DNA of 64,000 nucleotides from the NCBI GenBank assembly GCA_002189035.1, contig NEEC01000008.1:3382357-3446356 (forward strand), read 5' to 3'. The DNA comes from Utricularia gibba (taxonomy: Eukaryota > Streptophyta > Magnoliopsida > Lamiales > Lentibulariaceae). Shown here piece after piece: positions 23,501 through 34,458 of this stretch. A model generated the notes under the pieces. The model searched no databases. It had not been told where the DNA came from and worked only from the letters and a program-made list of their open reading frames with translations. A program made the position numbers and the translations under genes. The first letter of the stretch is position 1; the number at the start of each line of letters is the position of its first letter.

Positions 23501-25368
23501 TGGGAACTCTAATGGCTTTAGCCTTCAAGAAATTTTTGAAGAGGAGTCTCATCAAAAGAAGAAGCTTGAAGAAGAAGTTAGAATTTTGCGAAATCAGTTG
23601 GCACAGTTATCCGTGGAAGCTAATCAGGTATGTTTTCGATACATTACATCATATGCAAAACATGAACATATCATCGTTTCATTAGCTAGGAAAAAGTATT
23701 CCAACTATGCTAGGTATTTCTCCAGCAGAAAGAGGATGCTCATTCTTCTCAGTTAAGATGAATTTTTGTATTCAAGTTTAACTGATTTGTCTCAATATGC
23801 ATTCTCACAGACCAGAAGTTACCCTGACAGAGGCAACAATGGGAAATCCCTAGGCATGATGAATTGTTCCTCGCCACTAAATTATGGGCAATACAGAGAT
23901 AATGATACCAGAGAAAGTGCATCAATTTCTAACCTTCATGAACAGGGTGATGATTATTATTATACTGATTCTATTCCTTTTCTTTGTTTCTCAGTTATAA
24001 TATAAACACATTTTGAACCCTTGTATGCTTACAAATTTCTTTATCTAACAGTTGGATTGCAAAAGATATTGTCGCTGCTGGAATCCGAAGACCCGAATGT
24101 GCAGATTCATGCGGTGAAAGTTGTAGCCAACTTAGCTGCAGAAGGTAATTCAGCCTTTTCACACTTGCATATTATCTGCATTCAAGTCCAATCTTATTAA
24201 GGTAACCCTATTATTTTAGAGAAGTGAAGTTTTTTTATAACTTACATTGCAGAAGCAAATCAGGAAAAGATAGTTGAAGCCGGGGGTCTCACTTCATTAC
24301 TGATGCTTCTGCGAAAGTACGAGGATGAAACAATTCGTAGGATTGCAGCGGGTGCAATCGCCAATCTTGCAATGAATGGTGACTACTTAATCATTTTGTT
24401 GTTGTATTTTGCAATCGTATCTGCTTCATGCCTTTTTCCTTCAAAAAATTTAGGCTTCGAAGATGGCAGCATCTTCCTTCCCCTTATTATTTCCCTTGAA
24501 ACATGAAAAATTTTCAGAGTCCAACCAAGAACTCATAATGGCTCAAGGTGGGGTGCCTCTCTTGGCGATGACTGGTACTAACGCTGAAGATCCTCAGACG
24601 CTTCGAATGGTTGCTGGAGCAATAGCCAATTTATGTGGCAATGGTATTAATTTCCAATGCTCTGCTCTAATACTCCCCATGTTCGCTATTTCTTCCCCAC
24701 TCGCCATCTTTTATTCCTTATTCATGCAATGCATTCGGTTTCCCAGATAAACTGCAAACAAGGCTGAGATCAGAGGGTGGCATCAAAGCTCTGTTAGGGA
24801 TGGTGAGATGCAGGCATCCAGATGTTCTTTCTCAAGTAGCTCGCGGCATCGCCAATTTCGCAAAATGTGAATCCAGGGTAGCAACCCAAGGTAAAAAGAT
24901 CTCCACCCACTTCAAGTGCATCTAAATATTTCCACAAAATAGTGAATCCTTTCTGTATCCCCGAATGATGTTCCAAGATGGCTCCTTTTTGCAGGCATCA
25001 GACCTGGTCGTTCCCTGCTTGTGGAAGACGGAGCCTTGCCATGGATAGTACAGAACGCCAACAATGAAGCATCACTAATCAGACGCCATGTCGAGCTCGC
25101 CCTTTGCCACCTCGCGCAGCACGGTAACATATACTTGAAACCACTCGCTCGTCCCCCCCATTTTTACTCCTCAAGATGCACAACATTACATGATCTCCCC
25201 CCTTGCAGAAGTGAACGCCAAGGACTTGATCAGCGGAGGCGCACTCTGGGAGCTCCTTCGCATCTCTCGTGACTGTTCCGGGACGACATCAAGGCGCTTG
25301 CCCGTCGAACTCTAACATCGAGCTCCATCTTCCAGGCCGAGATGCGAAGACTAAGGATAGAGGTGTAA
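20564..25368 (+). CDS. ARK: Armadillo-repeat kinesin (ARK family), frameshifted near the C-terminus
   Basis: Nineteen exons: 20564-20690, 20815-20915, 21013-21135, 21330-21515, 21627-21848, 21935-22079, 22252-22401, 22500-22588, 22688-22891, 23063-23161, 23275-23403, 23493-23627, 23811-23946, 24052-24144, 24253-24378, 24518-24643, 24747-24890, 24995-25123, 25209-25368. N-terminal motor: [13 protein letters not shown]-loop [10 protein letters not shown], switch [12 protein letters not shown], switch [18 protein letters not shown], and [14 protein letters not shown] coiled coil follows, then ARM repeats ([50 protein letters not shown]). ARK kinesins are plus-end motors that control root-hair and microtubule dynamics. 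In the last exon the frame breaks after SRDCS; one extra C at CCGGG (25278-25282) restores [20 protein letters not shown], ending at 25368 (874 residues). As given, translation stops at 25313-25315. Confidence 0.92.
23219..23240. repeat. (TA)n microsatellite in kinesin intron 10
   Basis: About eleven TA units in the intron between exons 10 and 11, directly upstream of the polypyrimidine tract. Likely length-variable; no functional claim. Confidence 0.8.
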
Positions 25369-25999
25369 ATGGTACGGTACAATAACCCCCCTCTTTTACC
25401 TCTTCTAACCGGTAAAAAGCTCCGAAGAAATGAGAAATGTGATTTTCACCTATTTTTGTTTCAACAGCAGAAATGGGGTCGTGGTGTTTAGACCCATCAG
25501 CACGACCTGCTTCCTGAGAAGCTGGCCGGCGGGCTTTGTAGCTAAGCGTTGATTATCCACCTTAAAAATCAATCAGTCTTCCTAAATTTGCTTTCAATAT
25601 TTTGCTCAACTTCATTAAAATAAAAATAATCACGTGTTACAAAAATGCCTCCTCTTAATGAAGAAAGTTCCTTAGAAACCGGGTCAGATTTTGATTAACT
25701 AATTTCACATTAATCAAGACACGTCATTGGCTATTTAATATGATGGTGACCATACTCTTTGTTCGTTTTAAATAAATATTTTATTTATTATTAAATTATT
25801 ATCAAATATATTTTTAATGTTAATCATATAATTTATTTAAATATAAATAATTCAATATATGGTTAATGAATTAATTTACCAAACGCTATTTTATTATATT
25901 AAATTAAGACCAACTCTCCAACACAAAGTTAAATTATTCTAAATGAATGTAATTTGAATTTCATGTATGTACATGTAAAGTTCACTTAATTACACAAAG
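25369..25999. other. Intergenic spacer (kinesin and CML 3' ends)
   Basis: Convergent 3' regions. The first 200 bases should be kinesin 3' UTR. The rest is AT-rich with no recognisable gene or repeat. Confidence 0.5.
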
Positions 26000-26545
26000 C
26001 TAAGCTCCAGCTGTCATCATAAGCCTGAACTCTTCCAAGCTGACGAACCCATCGCCATCTCTATCAACTGCTCGAATCATCTTCTTGCATTCCTTGAGGC
26101 TGCTCTTCCTCCCGCAGCACCCAAGTCTCCTCAGCACCCTCTGCACCTCCTCCGCCGAGATTAGCCCGTCTCCGTTCACATCGAATACCCGAAAAGCGGC
26201 AACGTAATCCCCATCTTCCTGCTCATCCATCGCACTCATGAATTCCTGCAAGTCCACGAATCCATCGCCGTCGAAATCCAGCACCCGCACCATCACCTCG
26301 GCTTCGTTCGCCGCATTAGTACTTTCATATCCCATATTCAGTAGAAGCTGCTTCACCTCGACGGGGGATAGCTTCCCATCTCCGTTGGAGTCGATTGCCT
26401 CGAAGACGTGTCGCATTTGAGACGAGATCGCCATCGTCGCGAAGGAAGCATCCAGTTTGGGGCTTCTTCTCGGGCTCCTGGGAAACTCTATCTTGCGGAG
26501 CAGTTGCTTCAGGTGTGAAGAGCAGAGATTTAGGACATCTAGCAT
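26000..26545 (-). CDS. Calmodulin-like protein (CML) with four EF-hands
   Basis: Intronless, 181 residues from ATG 26545 (MLDVLNLCSSHLKQLL) to the TAG at 26000-26002. Four canonical 12-residue Ca-binding loops: DSNGDGKLSPVE, DFDGDGFVDLQE, DVNGDGLISAEE and DRDGDGFVSLEE, all with Asp at position 1, Gly at 6 and Glu at 12. An N-terminal extension of about 40 basic, Ser-rich residues precedes the first hand. CMLs sense cytosolic Ca2+ and relay it to targets. An internal ATG before ISSQMRHVF would give a shorter calmodulin-like core, but I prefer the first ATG because it gives a normal CML length. The subgroup is not determined. Confidence 0.88.
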   Translation of the reverse strand: MLDVLNLCSSHLKQLLRKIEFPRSPRRSPKLDASFATMAISSQMRHVFEAIDSNGDGKLSPVEVKQLLLNMGYESTNAANEAEVMVRVLDFDGDGFVDLQEFMSAMDEQEDGDYVAAFRVFDVNGDGLISAEEVQRVLRRLGCCGRKSSLKECKKMIRAVDRDGDGFVSLEEFRLMMTAGA

Positions 26546-26966
26546 TGTGGGAAAGGAGAGAACACAAGTGAGAAATGAAGTAACAGAATGAAACGCGAAC
26601 AGACGACACGTGGGAGGGTAATAAGATAAGAGAAATTCCTCATGAGTTAAGATAAGCAACAAGAGGAAAAATTGGATTGGATTATCGTATTCTAGCAGCT
26701 TGTCCTGTCAGGCCCTACACGGAAAGACAGGGACTTTTCATCAAATAGTTAGTCATTGGACAGCCCCTTGGTTCTGTCTTCCCGTGTGCACAAACATAGC
26801 CAACGGTATTCCAAAGATCGAGTCTTTTTCTTCTTAGTGTTGTTCTTCTGTAGGAGGACTTGGAGGGTTTCACGTTAAAACAATATACAAGCTCATTGAT
26901 TGAAAACAAAAGCAAACAAGTTTTTTTTCTGGTTCTTGCCCTGCCTCATGGAAAATCCGGGAGTCT
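26546..26966. other. Spacer between CML and DUF247 genes
   Basis: Holds the CML promoter/5' leader and, next to 26966, the 3' UTR of the DUF247 gene. Both are on the minus strand. Nothing else recognised. Confidence 0.45.
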
Positions 26967-29524
26967 TCAATGAGGATGATGATAACTATACATGGCGTAA
27001 AAGGTCTGCAGAAATGTGAGAACCAGAAGCATGACAGCAGTGACGATGGACATGGTGGTCCATGGATTTCTCAAGTGTTCTTCCACCAGCGCCTTGCCCC
27101 AAGCATTGATTTTGTTCTTGCAGAAATTATCAACGTCCCTTGCAACATCCAGAAGCAAGGGATTGAAGCGGCCGTAAACCACAGACTCGCATGCACGATT
27201 GAAGAAGTGGGCTATATCAGAATCGGCTTCCAAGCTATTCATAATGATCCCGCGTTCCCGGAGGCATCTCACGTCCTCCGCCGTGTCTATTAAACGGTCC
27301 ATGAAGATCATATAAGAGGTGACGTCGTTGTTGTTGAGTTGGTGTGAATGCAGTTGCTCGTAGGCGATGAGGTTGATTACAAGAGATTTCATTCTCATGT
27401 CCAGCAAAACATGCGGAATCTTGAGGCACCCCCTTTTGAGTTTTATGCCAGAGGATATGCTGGAGCTTCCCCTTCTGAACCTGATTCCATGTTCTTTAAG
27501 ATAACTCACAGGGCGCATCATGAGCAACGGGCTGAGGTCCGAACCTGAGTCTGCACTCACGGCAGGCTCCCTTGAGCTGATTCTTTTGGTTTCGGGATCA
27601 AAACTAATGACTCTGAGCATCCAGTGTACAAGTCCCAGTAAATGGGGAACTTCTTCTGGTACACTCGGTGAATTGGTAAAGACGTTCCGGAGGTTTTCAT
27701 TCAGGAATGGCTCGCCCCCGCGAATCAAGGGATAGAAGAATTCTAGTGCAAGACCCCGAACTTGTTTTCCATCAGACGAAGTGTTGATTCCATGAAGTGC
27801 TTCAAGGATGAAGATGGGGATTTGGTTCTCCAGCAGGATGAAATCTTGTCTGATCATGTCTATAAACCCGGAAATGGAGAAAACAGGATCCATAACCGAG
27901 TAACCGCACTTCTTGAATCCTATTTTGGCACCCATAAGAAACTCAAGAATGAAGCAGCCATCGAGGATCATCGTCTCCGTGAAATCATCGCTGTCAACAA
28001 GGCCGTCATAGCAAGCACGAGCTTTCTTCTCGTGCTCTTTCACCACATTGATATAATCCCCGATTCGCATGGAATTTCTCTTAAGCAAATTATGAACAGC
28101 TTTCCATTTATGAATTTCCATGGGTCTCAGCTGCGAGGACTGGCGGTGATATGGACCTATCGACACCACCTGCGGATAGGGAGCTTTGATCTTGAACTTT
28201 GTGAGGAATGCCGGGATTCTGTATATGCAGATTTGATTAGAAGTGGCTTCTCTGATCTCTATAGCTTGATGCATCTTCCTGTGCATGTCGAAAGCAAGAA
28301 GCCCTGAAGGTAGGTTGGATGGATCGTTGCAATAGACTTTGAAATCAATAGCAACTTCCAAGAGCGCGGGATTGAGGCGACCATAAACCACAGCTTGATT
28401 CACGCCTTTGAAGAACTCCACCACCTTGGAGTCGCTTCCAAGGTCATTCCTCAGGATCCCGGAATCCCTGAGGTGCTCCACATCGGCGGCGGAATCAATC
28501 AGGAAGTTCATGAAGATCATGAAGGACGTGACATAATTCTTCCTCTCTGGAGACGAACAGCGTTGCTCAAAGGCACATAAGTTGAGCATAAGAGACTTCA
28601 TGTTCATGTCAAGTGAGACGTACGAGATCCCAAAGGTTCCACCTTGGAATTTCACATCCCATAGCAACTCCTGAGGCTCAAACTCCCTCTTGAACTTGAT
28701 TACATCTTTAACAGCACTAATGGGGCGCATCTCGAGCAGGGGGCCGAAGTCGTTCTCCCAGTACATATTCGAGAATTTGTTGCTGTAAGCGTTGTCAATG
28801 AGCTTGCTGTGTAGAAGATCAAGTAAATGAAAGGTCTTTCCTTGAATCTGGGAAGAGTTCATAAACCGTTCCCAACAATTCTTCGCCGATGGGTCACCAC
28901 GAATCAAACGCAAGAAGAGCCTTCCAGCAAGATAAGTAACATCAAAGTCACACTCCTCCTTCCCCATTCCGTGAAGTTTGTCGAGGATAAACATGGGAAT
29001 CTGATTCTCCAACAGAATAAGATCTCGTTGAATGTTCAACATTGTCCCAGAATGTGAGAAAACGGGATCCATTTCCGAGTATCCAAGATTCTGGAATCCT
29101 CTTACGGCTCCATTAAGGACCTCTAGGATGAAGCACCCATCAACGACCATCATCTCAAGAAATTCCTCACTGGTGAGTCTAATGTTTCCCTCATAACAGT
29201 GACGCGCCTCCATCTCAAGTTCTCTTACCGCTTGAAGATAAGCCTGGATTCCCTGACCTTTTCTAGAGAGTGCCCTGTCAAGAGCACGGCGTTTGTGAGT
29301 TTCCATGGGTTGCAGGTACTTGGCGCCACGGTGGTACGGACCCAGAGATACAATCTGGGATGACATGCTTTTTTATCGATCCCAAGGAGGGATTTGGGGA
29401 TTTGGCATATCCAAGGCGCTCGAGAAGTCCCCTGCCTGGCTTTCTTCATCTTCTCGTTCATCGCATCTCCAAGACGTTGGAGATCGACGGTCAGTCTCGA
29501 GTTTCCCGTCTCTTTGTCGTCCAT
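26967..29524 (-). CDS. Double DUF247 (UPF0481) protein, in-frame tandem fusion, frameshifted near the N-terminus
   Basis: Intronless. One frame runs unbroken from 29366 to 26967. The natural start is upstream at ATG 29524 (MDDKETGNSR) in another frame; one extra base at the GGG (plus strand 29357-29359) joins SLLGIDKKACHP to QIVSLGPYHRG, giving 852 residues. The protein has two complete DUF247 units. Unit 1: VSLGPYHRGAKYLQP, MMVVDGCFILEVLNG, RDLILLENQIPMFILDKL. Unit 2 starts near plus-strand 28290: ICIYRIPAFL, VVSIGPYHRQSSQLRP, MILDGCFILEFLMG, RQDFILLENQIPIFILEAL. Only unit 2 has the usual C-terminal membrane segment (MSIVTAVMLLVLTFLQTFYA); unit 1 stops short of it. Single DUF247 proteins are usually 400-500 residues. 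The molecular function is largely unknown, though grass DUF247 genes act in self-incompatibility. Unit 1 probably fused to its neighbour by a deletion between tandem copies. Confidence 0.85.
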
Positions 29525-29975
29525 TTTTGCTAAAATCAAGTCACTGAAGTTGTAGTTGAACAGAGGCAAGAACTACTCAACCAGGTTCAATTTTTCATAT
29601 GAAAATTCCAAAACACAGCTGGAAGACTGGTCACGCCGCCATGGAAGACCAGTGCTGGCCGCGATGGAACACAGGCAACTGACGCTGGCAGAAGTAAATC
29701 ATGGATGACGGCAAACAAACAGGATTCATAACCACTGGGGGAGAACCACCATTCCATCGCGGCAACCTGCTTGAGATCAGGCACCCCTCAAAAAGCCCCT
29801 TTTCTTTACATTTTAGGTCCTTGGCCTGCAAATTCTTACAATCAAACGTGTATGTATTGCTGTTTGGTTGGAGTTTTTGATACTTGGGAATCTGGGTTTG
29901 AGTTTTCTGACCATTCTAATCATTTATCTTGTGCTTTATTAAACAGAAGCGAACAACCACGCCCCGGATTTGTCA
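29525..29975. promoter_or_regulatory. Shared upstream region of divergent DUF247 and CNL genes
   Basis: About 450 bases separate the start codons of two divergently transcribed genes, so both promoters must lie here unless leader introns extend further. A good acceptor-like site (ttaaacag, ending about 29946) lies 30 bases before the CNL start and may end a leader intron. I see no clear TATA or W-box cluster that I would assign with confidence. Confidence 0.4.
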
Positions 29976-32900
29976 ATGGATGCTGTATATTCATTGCTGG
30001 ATAGCTTGGATTCTCTAATAGCATATGCCCTCCCTGGGAGACTGAGAGGACAGTTTCTCCAGATACGTAGAGAGTTATTTCTTATCCTCGCAAACCTTGA
30101 GTTCGCTGAAGAGTCCCATGACAGAGATCGCGCTGCGGCATTGAAAGATTATTTGGACTCACATAGGGACGATGTCAACGACATCAATCTTTTTCTAGAA
30201 AAGATGGTTGATCGAGCGAAGCATCCCATTAGGCAGGTGATGCCGAAACTTTTCCCTATTGCTGAGCCCTGTATTTTTAATCGTAGAACGATGCGGGAAA
30301 TGAAAGAAATCGAAAGTAGGATGGACAAATTCCTCAACCAGATACCTCCGAGAAGTGAGTTGCGCCTTGAGAACCGTGGGAGGTCAAGTAGTCAAGTCTC
30401 AACTCTTGAAAGCGTAGATTCTTTTGTTAATGGCGATATTGTGGGAAGAGGCGAACATGAAGTTGCATTGATGTTCCTTCTTGAACGTGGGACGACGGTG
30501 GTTTCGATACTTGGCGTGGCCGGCATTGGGAAAACTGTTCTTGCTCAACTTGTTTATTACAACCAGTCTGTCCAAAGCATGTTTCCTGTGAGGGCTTGGG
30601 TGCATGTTTCTCGAAACTTCAGTACGTCTGCGTCCTTGGAGAATATTCGCATGCTGGTGTCGAGGAATGGTGTAGATGACATTCTTTCTACGTGGGGACT
30701 TCTGCAGATAGCGTTAGGCATGCAAGGGTTCCCCAAGGTCCTCATTGTTCTGGACGATGTTTGGGAAGCTTCGACTTTGAAATCGCTGATCAGGGAGTTT
30801 AAAAAAGGTGCAATTGTATGTGGATTTGTCGTCACTACTCGTTTCGAGAGTGTTGCATTGGCGTGCGAGTCCGAGGTGGAGCGCGAGGTCCATTTCAATG
30901 TCTTTCGCCCACCGCGTTGGAGTCGTGAAGATTGCGTTACCCTACTGTTTAAGATAGCCGGCCCGCCTGCTGAAGCTGTGTATGGCCTCAGGGAAGTTGC
31001 TCTTCAGCTGGCGGACAAATGTGAAGGCTTACCCTCGGCGGTTTCATCCATTGCTCACGGCTTACGCAGTAGAGCCACAAGAGAAGAGTGGGAGAAGGTA
31101 CTGTCGGATCTAAACGATGCAGAACAAGTGCTTCCCTCACACTTGAAGCGCATGTTTGCTTATTGTGCTATACTTCCGAGAAAATACGCTTTCACTAAGG
31201 ATGAGCTTCTGCGTTTGTGGATTTCAGAAGGTTTTCTTGATCATCGCAAATCACGGTGGCAAGGTGTGAAGGAATTGGGTTTCGAATACTTCGACAAGTT
31301 GGTGTCGATGTCTTATTTTCGACGTCGAAGTAACAGTGAATCACTCTTTGAGATTTGTGAGGATTACTTGGAGCCACTTGAATCTCTGGGGGCATACCAT
31401 GTATACAACGAAATTACTCTCAACCAATTGCCTGAGGAAGTACGCTACCTTTCTCTTCGTTTTAGTGATTATGATGAGGGATTCCGGAGTCACTGGACTG
31501 TCGGCGTGCCAAAAAAGTTGAGAACTCTCTTATTAATGCATCCTTCTGATGGGTCGCCGGCGAAGTTATCAAATAGGGCTTTAGCTGAGTTGTTGACTAA
31601 GCTGAGTGGCTTAAGGGTGCTATCTTTGATGGGTTGTCCCATCACAGAGCTTCCAACCTCGATTGGTGAGTTAAAAATTTTACGTTATCTGGATCTCTCT
31701 GCAACTGATATTAGTACACTGCCGGATTCTATAGTTCTTCTTGTCTGCCTGGAAACTCTCTCTATAAGGCACTGTAAGAAGATGATCAGGTTGCCAACAG
31801 CATTGGGTGACTTACCAAACCTACGTCATCTTGAGAACTCAGGCACTTCATGCGAACTGCCATCTTCCATCCCCAAGCTGAAGCGGCTTGAAACGTTATC
31901 AGAAGTTCACATAGTGAAAAGAGGAGGGGGCTTTGGGTTAAGAGAGTTGCGTATTTTGGAGCATTTGGGTGATTCATTAACCATAAATGGTTTGCACAAT
32001 GGAATTGTCAGAGATGCTTACTTTTGTCTTGAAAATAAAAGTGACCTTCACAGCCTGACCCTTCTATGGGGAGGTGATGGTAATGGTGCCGGGATACAGG
32101 AAGATGTTGCAGATGTATTGCAACCTCATCGGAACTTGAAGAAATTGGAGGTAATGGGCTACTCAGGCTCGAGATTTCCAAGTTGGATTGGGGACGGTAT
32201 GCGGAACCCCATTCTAACAAGTCTAACCATAAGTGAGTGCTGGAATTGCACATCTTTACCATGTCTTGGAGAACTTCCGTGCCTTAAACACCTAAAGATA
32301 AGCTACCTGCCAGAAGTTCAAAGCATTGGAGATGAGTTCTTTGGAAGTTCTGGCAATCAATTTTCAATGCTGAAGACTCTGACATTTGATTCTATGGAGA
32401 AATGGAAGAAGTGGACTGTTTCTAGAGAAAAAGGAGGTGTTGCCCTCTTCTCTCGTCTTGAAATGCTGAAAATTTATCATTGTGAAAAATTAGAAGAAGT
32501 GTTCCCGATTTCCTTGCCCTCTCTACGTGATTTGAACCTTCGTGAGTGTGGAGTGTTAATGGGAAGTATCAAAGCCCCTCTTGAATCCTTGGAAAGCTTT
32601 CGGATGGTCGAGATTTCAGCTGTGCGTAATTTGGATGTTCTGCGGGCCTCCTCAAAACTCCGAAGCATAGATGTTTATGGTTGCAGGGATCTAAAACTGT
32701 TATGGACTGAAGGGATCACCCGCAGTGATCTTAGCAATCTAAGGAGCATCAAGATCGACTTTTGCGCTTCACTAAGGTTCTTGGTACCGAAAGATCAACT
32801 TCTACCATGCAACATCGAAGACCTCGAACTGGTAAACTGTCCGAATCTTGTTTCCCTTCCCCATGATTTGGTTAATCTCGAAAATTGCAAGAGATTGGAG

Positions 32901-33005
32901 ATTCGAATGTGTGGTAAACTGGTCTCCTTTCCTGAGAACGGCATTCCTTCAAAGCTCGAGTTTCTTGTGATACAAAATTATTGCGCCTTGGAGTCGTTTC
33001 CTTGA
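29976..33005 (+). CDS. CC-NBS-LRR (CNL) disease-resistance protein, RPP13-like
   Basis: Intronless, 1009 residues from ATG 29976 (MDAVYSLLDSLDSLI); the TTG two codons upstream is not needed. An N-terminal Rx-type coiled coil is followed by an NB-ARC with P-loop GVAGIGKT (about residue 180), kinase-2 VLIVLDDVW (about 255), RNBS-B GFVVTTR, a GLPL block reading GLPSAV, and RNBS-D-like HLKRMFAYCAILPRKYAF. About 18 leucine-rich repeats follow (LSGLRVLSLMGCPITELP, LRYLDLSATDISTLP). These receptors bind ADP/ATP and trigger immunity on sensing pathogen effectors. The MHD motif expected before the LRRs is not recognisable: the equivalent place reads LFEICEDYLEPLE. The frame is open for 3 kb, so the gene is not obviously dead, but loss of MHD and the altered GLPL suggest an atypical or non-signalling NB-LRR. 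Confidence 0.92.
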   Translation: MDAVYSLLDSLDSLIAYALPGRLRGQFLQIRRELFLILANLEFAEESHDRDRAAALKDYLDSHRDDVNDINLFLEKMVDRAKHPIRQVMPKLFPIAEPCIFNRRTMREMKEIESRMDKFLNQIPPRSELRLENRGRSSSQVSTLESVDSFVNGDIVGRGEHEVALMFLLERGTTVVSILGVAGIGKTVLAQLVYYNQSVQSMFPVRAWVHVSRNFSTSASLENIRMLVSRNGVDDILSTWGLLQIALGMQGFPKVLIVLDDVWEASTLKSLIREFKKGAIVCGFVVTTRFESVALACESEVEREVHFNVFRPPRWSREDCVTLLFKIAGPPAEAVYGLREVALQLADKCEGLPSAVSSIAHGLRSRATREEWEKVLSDLNDAEQVLPSHLKRMFAYCAILPRKYAFTKDELLRLWISEGFLDHRKSRWQGVKELGFEYFDKLVSMSYFRRRSNSESLFEICEDYLEPLESLGAYHVYNEITLNQLPEEVRYLSLRFSDYDEGFRSHWTVGVPKKLRTLLLMHPSDGSPAKLSNRALAELLTKLSGLRVLSLMGCPITELPTSIGELKILRYLDLSATDISTLPDSIVLLVCLETLSIRHCKKMIRLPTALGDLPNLRHLENSGTSCELPSSIPKLKRLETLSEVHIVKRGGGFGLRELRILEHLGDSLTINGLHNGIVRDAYFCLENKSDLHSLTLLWGGDGNGAGIQEDVADVLQPHRNLKKLEVMGYSGSRFPSWIGDGMRNPILTSLTISECWNCTSLPCLGELPCLKHLKISYLPEVQSIGDEFFGSSGNQFSMLKTLTFDSMEKWKKWTVSREKGGVALFSRLEMLKIYHCEKLEEVFPISLPSLRDLNLRECGVLMGSIKAPLESLESFRMVEISAVRNLDVLRASSKLRSIDVYGCRDLKLLWTEGITRSDLSNLRSIKIDFCASLRFLVPKDQLLPCNIEDLELVNCPNLVSLPHDLVNLENCKRLEIRMCGKLVSFPENGIPSKLEFLVIQNYCALESFP

Positions 33006-34458
33006 AATGTCTCTCATATACGGAGGTTAACCAAAGATGATTACTTGAAGAACAAAAGTGGAATTTCCGAGGTGAAGACAAATGAAGTTTCTTTTTTGTT
33101 CTTGAATACATTCGAGCCTTATGTCTTTGTGTTCTTGCTTCTTATTGTTTTCGTCGATCCAAACACTGTAATCTTATGAATGTACAAATCAATCGATATG
33201 CTGGTTGTTTTGCTGAACTCTAATTGCTTCATCTGCATGTTTAAGAAGCTCTCTTCTACTGGTTCAAGTGGTATCAGTTGTACTGCAGTGTACACAGCAG
33301 CAGTAGCTTATGCCCAGTGGCATATTTTGTAATTGGTTTGAAGTGTTGGGGCGTTTACAGGCACACGTAACTTTCACATCTGGATTAAAGGCAGACAAGG
33401 TTGAGGGAAGGTCATCGACAGGGGGAAAGGACTTTGACAAAATGTTTTTTCCTCTGAAGCTGGGCCGGCGGTCCCCTACAAGACCCACTTTTTTTTTTCT
33501 TCCTCTTTCAAATTGCGTTTCTTTACAACAAGAAAGTGTCTCTGCACACCCCACAAATTCATTGAACTTAAACTCCGTTAATGTAGTTTATTCCCTGCTC
33601 ATCACAGGTTCACATGTGAAAAATCTTCTTCATATCCCTCTTTTGTGTGTGGGTTTTAGACCTTTATGCAGCTTGTATTGAAAATTTGAGTTTTCACCCA
33701 CAAGCAAAAGCGAAATGGGGGAAATTGCTGTCGTTTTCTGTGACCAAGTAATTTTTCTTGTAGCTGCTGCAAACTGAGTTTGCTGCAGAGGTATACAGAT
33801 ATATTTATTGTGTATGTATGCTTTTTTCTTGCTGTTTTTCATCCCTTAAGCAACTTCAAAAAGAACAACATGATCTGTCGTTCGGGATTTTGCATGGAAA
33901 GATGGAGCGTTTAGTTTGAACAGAACCTTCTCTTTTTCAGGTGAACCTTGCTTCTTTTTTTCCTTGTTTTCTTTTTTTTTTTCACATAGTTATACGAAGT
34001 GTAGAGAAGATCAGGGTTTGAATTATGCAGCAAGGCGAGAACAATGCTGTCGATGAGATAAAATTTATTTTAGCTTATAAATGTGCTACCCCTTTGTTGT
34101 TTCCCTCTTTTTTTTTGGTGGAGTTTAGATTTTACGAGAATCTGCCTGCTCAAGATTCTGTTTGAATCAGTATCATGCCTTGTCTTGCTTAGTTGCCTTG
34201 TAGTGATATGCTTGGATGAAGTTTACTTACCCCTAGCAGTGCTTAGTTCGTTCTACTATTATATAAGTGATCTTGGAGCTGAATTCCTGATTTATAACCT
34301 GTGCTTTGCTTGATTATGGCTGGCACATGTACAAGTGATTTAACCTCAACTGTCACACATTATCGTGGCCTTTTTTCTTGTGAATATGGCTCTTATCACT
34401 TCTGCAGCTCAGTAAGAGGTTTTTTCGTTTGCAGGATAGCAAGCTTTGATTTTCCCAG
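33006..34458. other. CNL 3' region and AHL 5' leader
   Basis: The first part is CNL 3' UTR and spacer. From about 33600 onward the strand-specific T-rich sequence with scattered good splice signals looks like the leader and leader intron of the AHL gene: an acceptor (ttcgtttgcag) ends at 34434, 24 bases before the AHL start codon. No protein-coding sequence is supported here. Confidence 0.45.

Noticed and set aside
27762-28307. 181-codon plus-strand frame inside the DUF247 gene
   Set aside because: Antisense shadow of the long, clearly conserved DUF247 frame.
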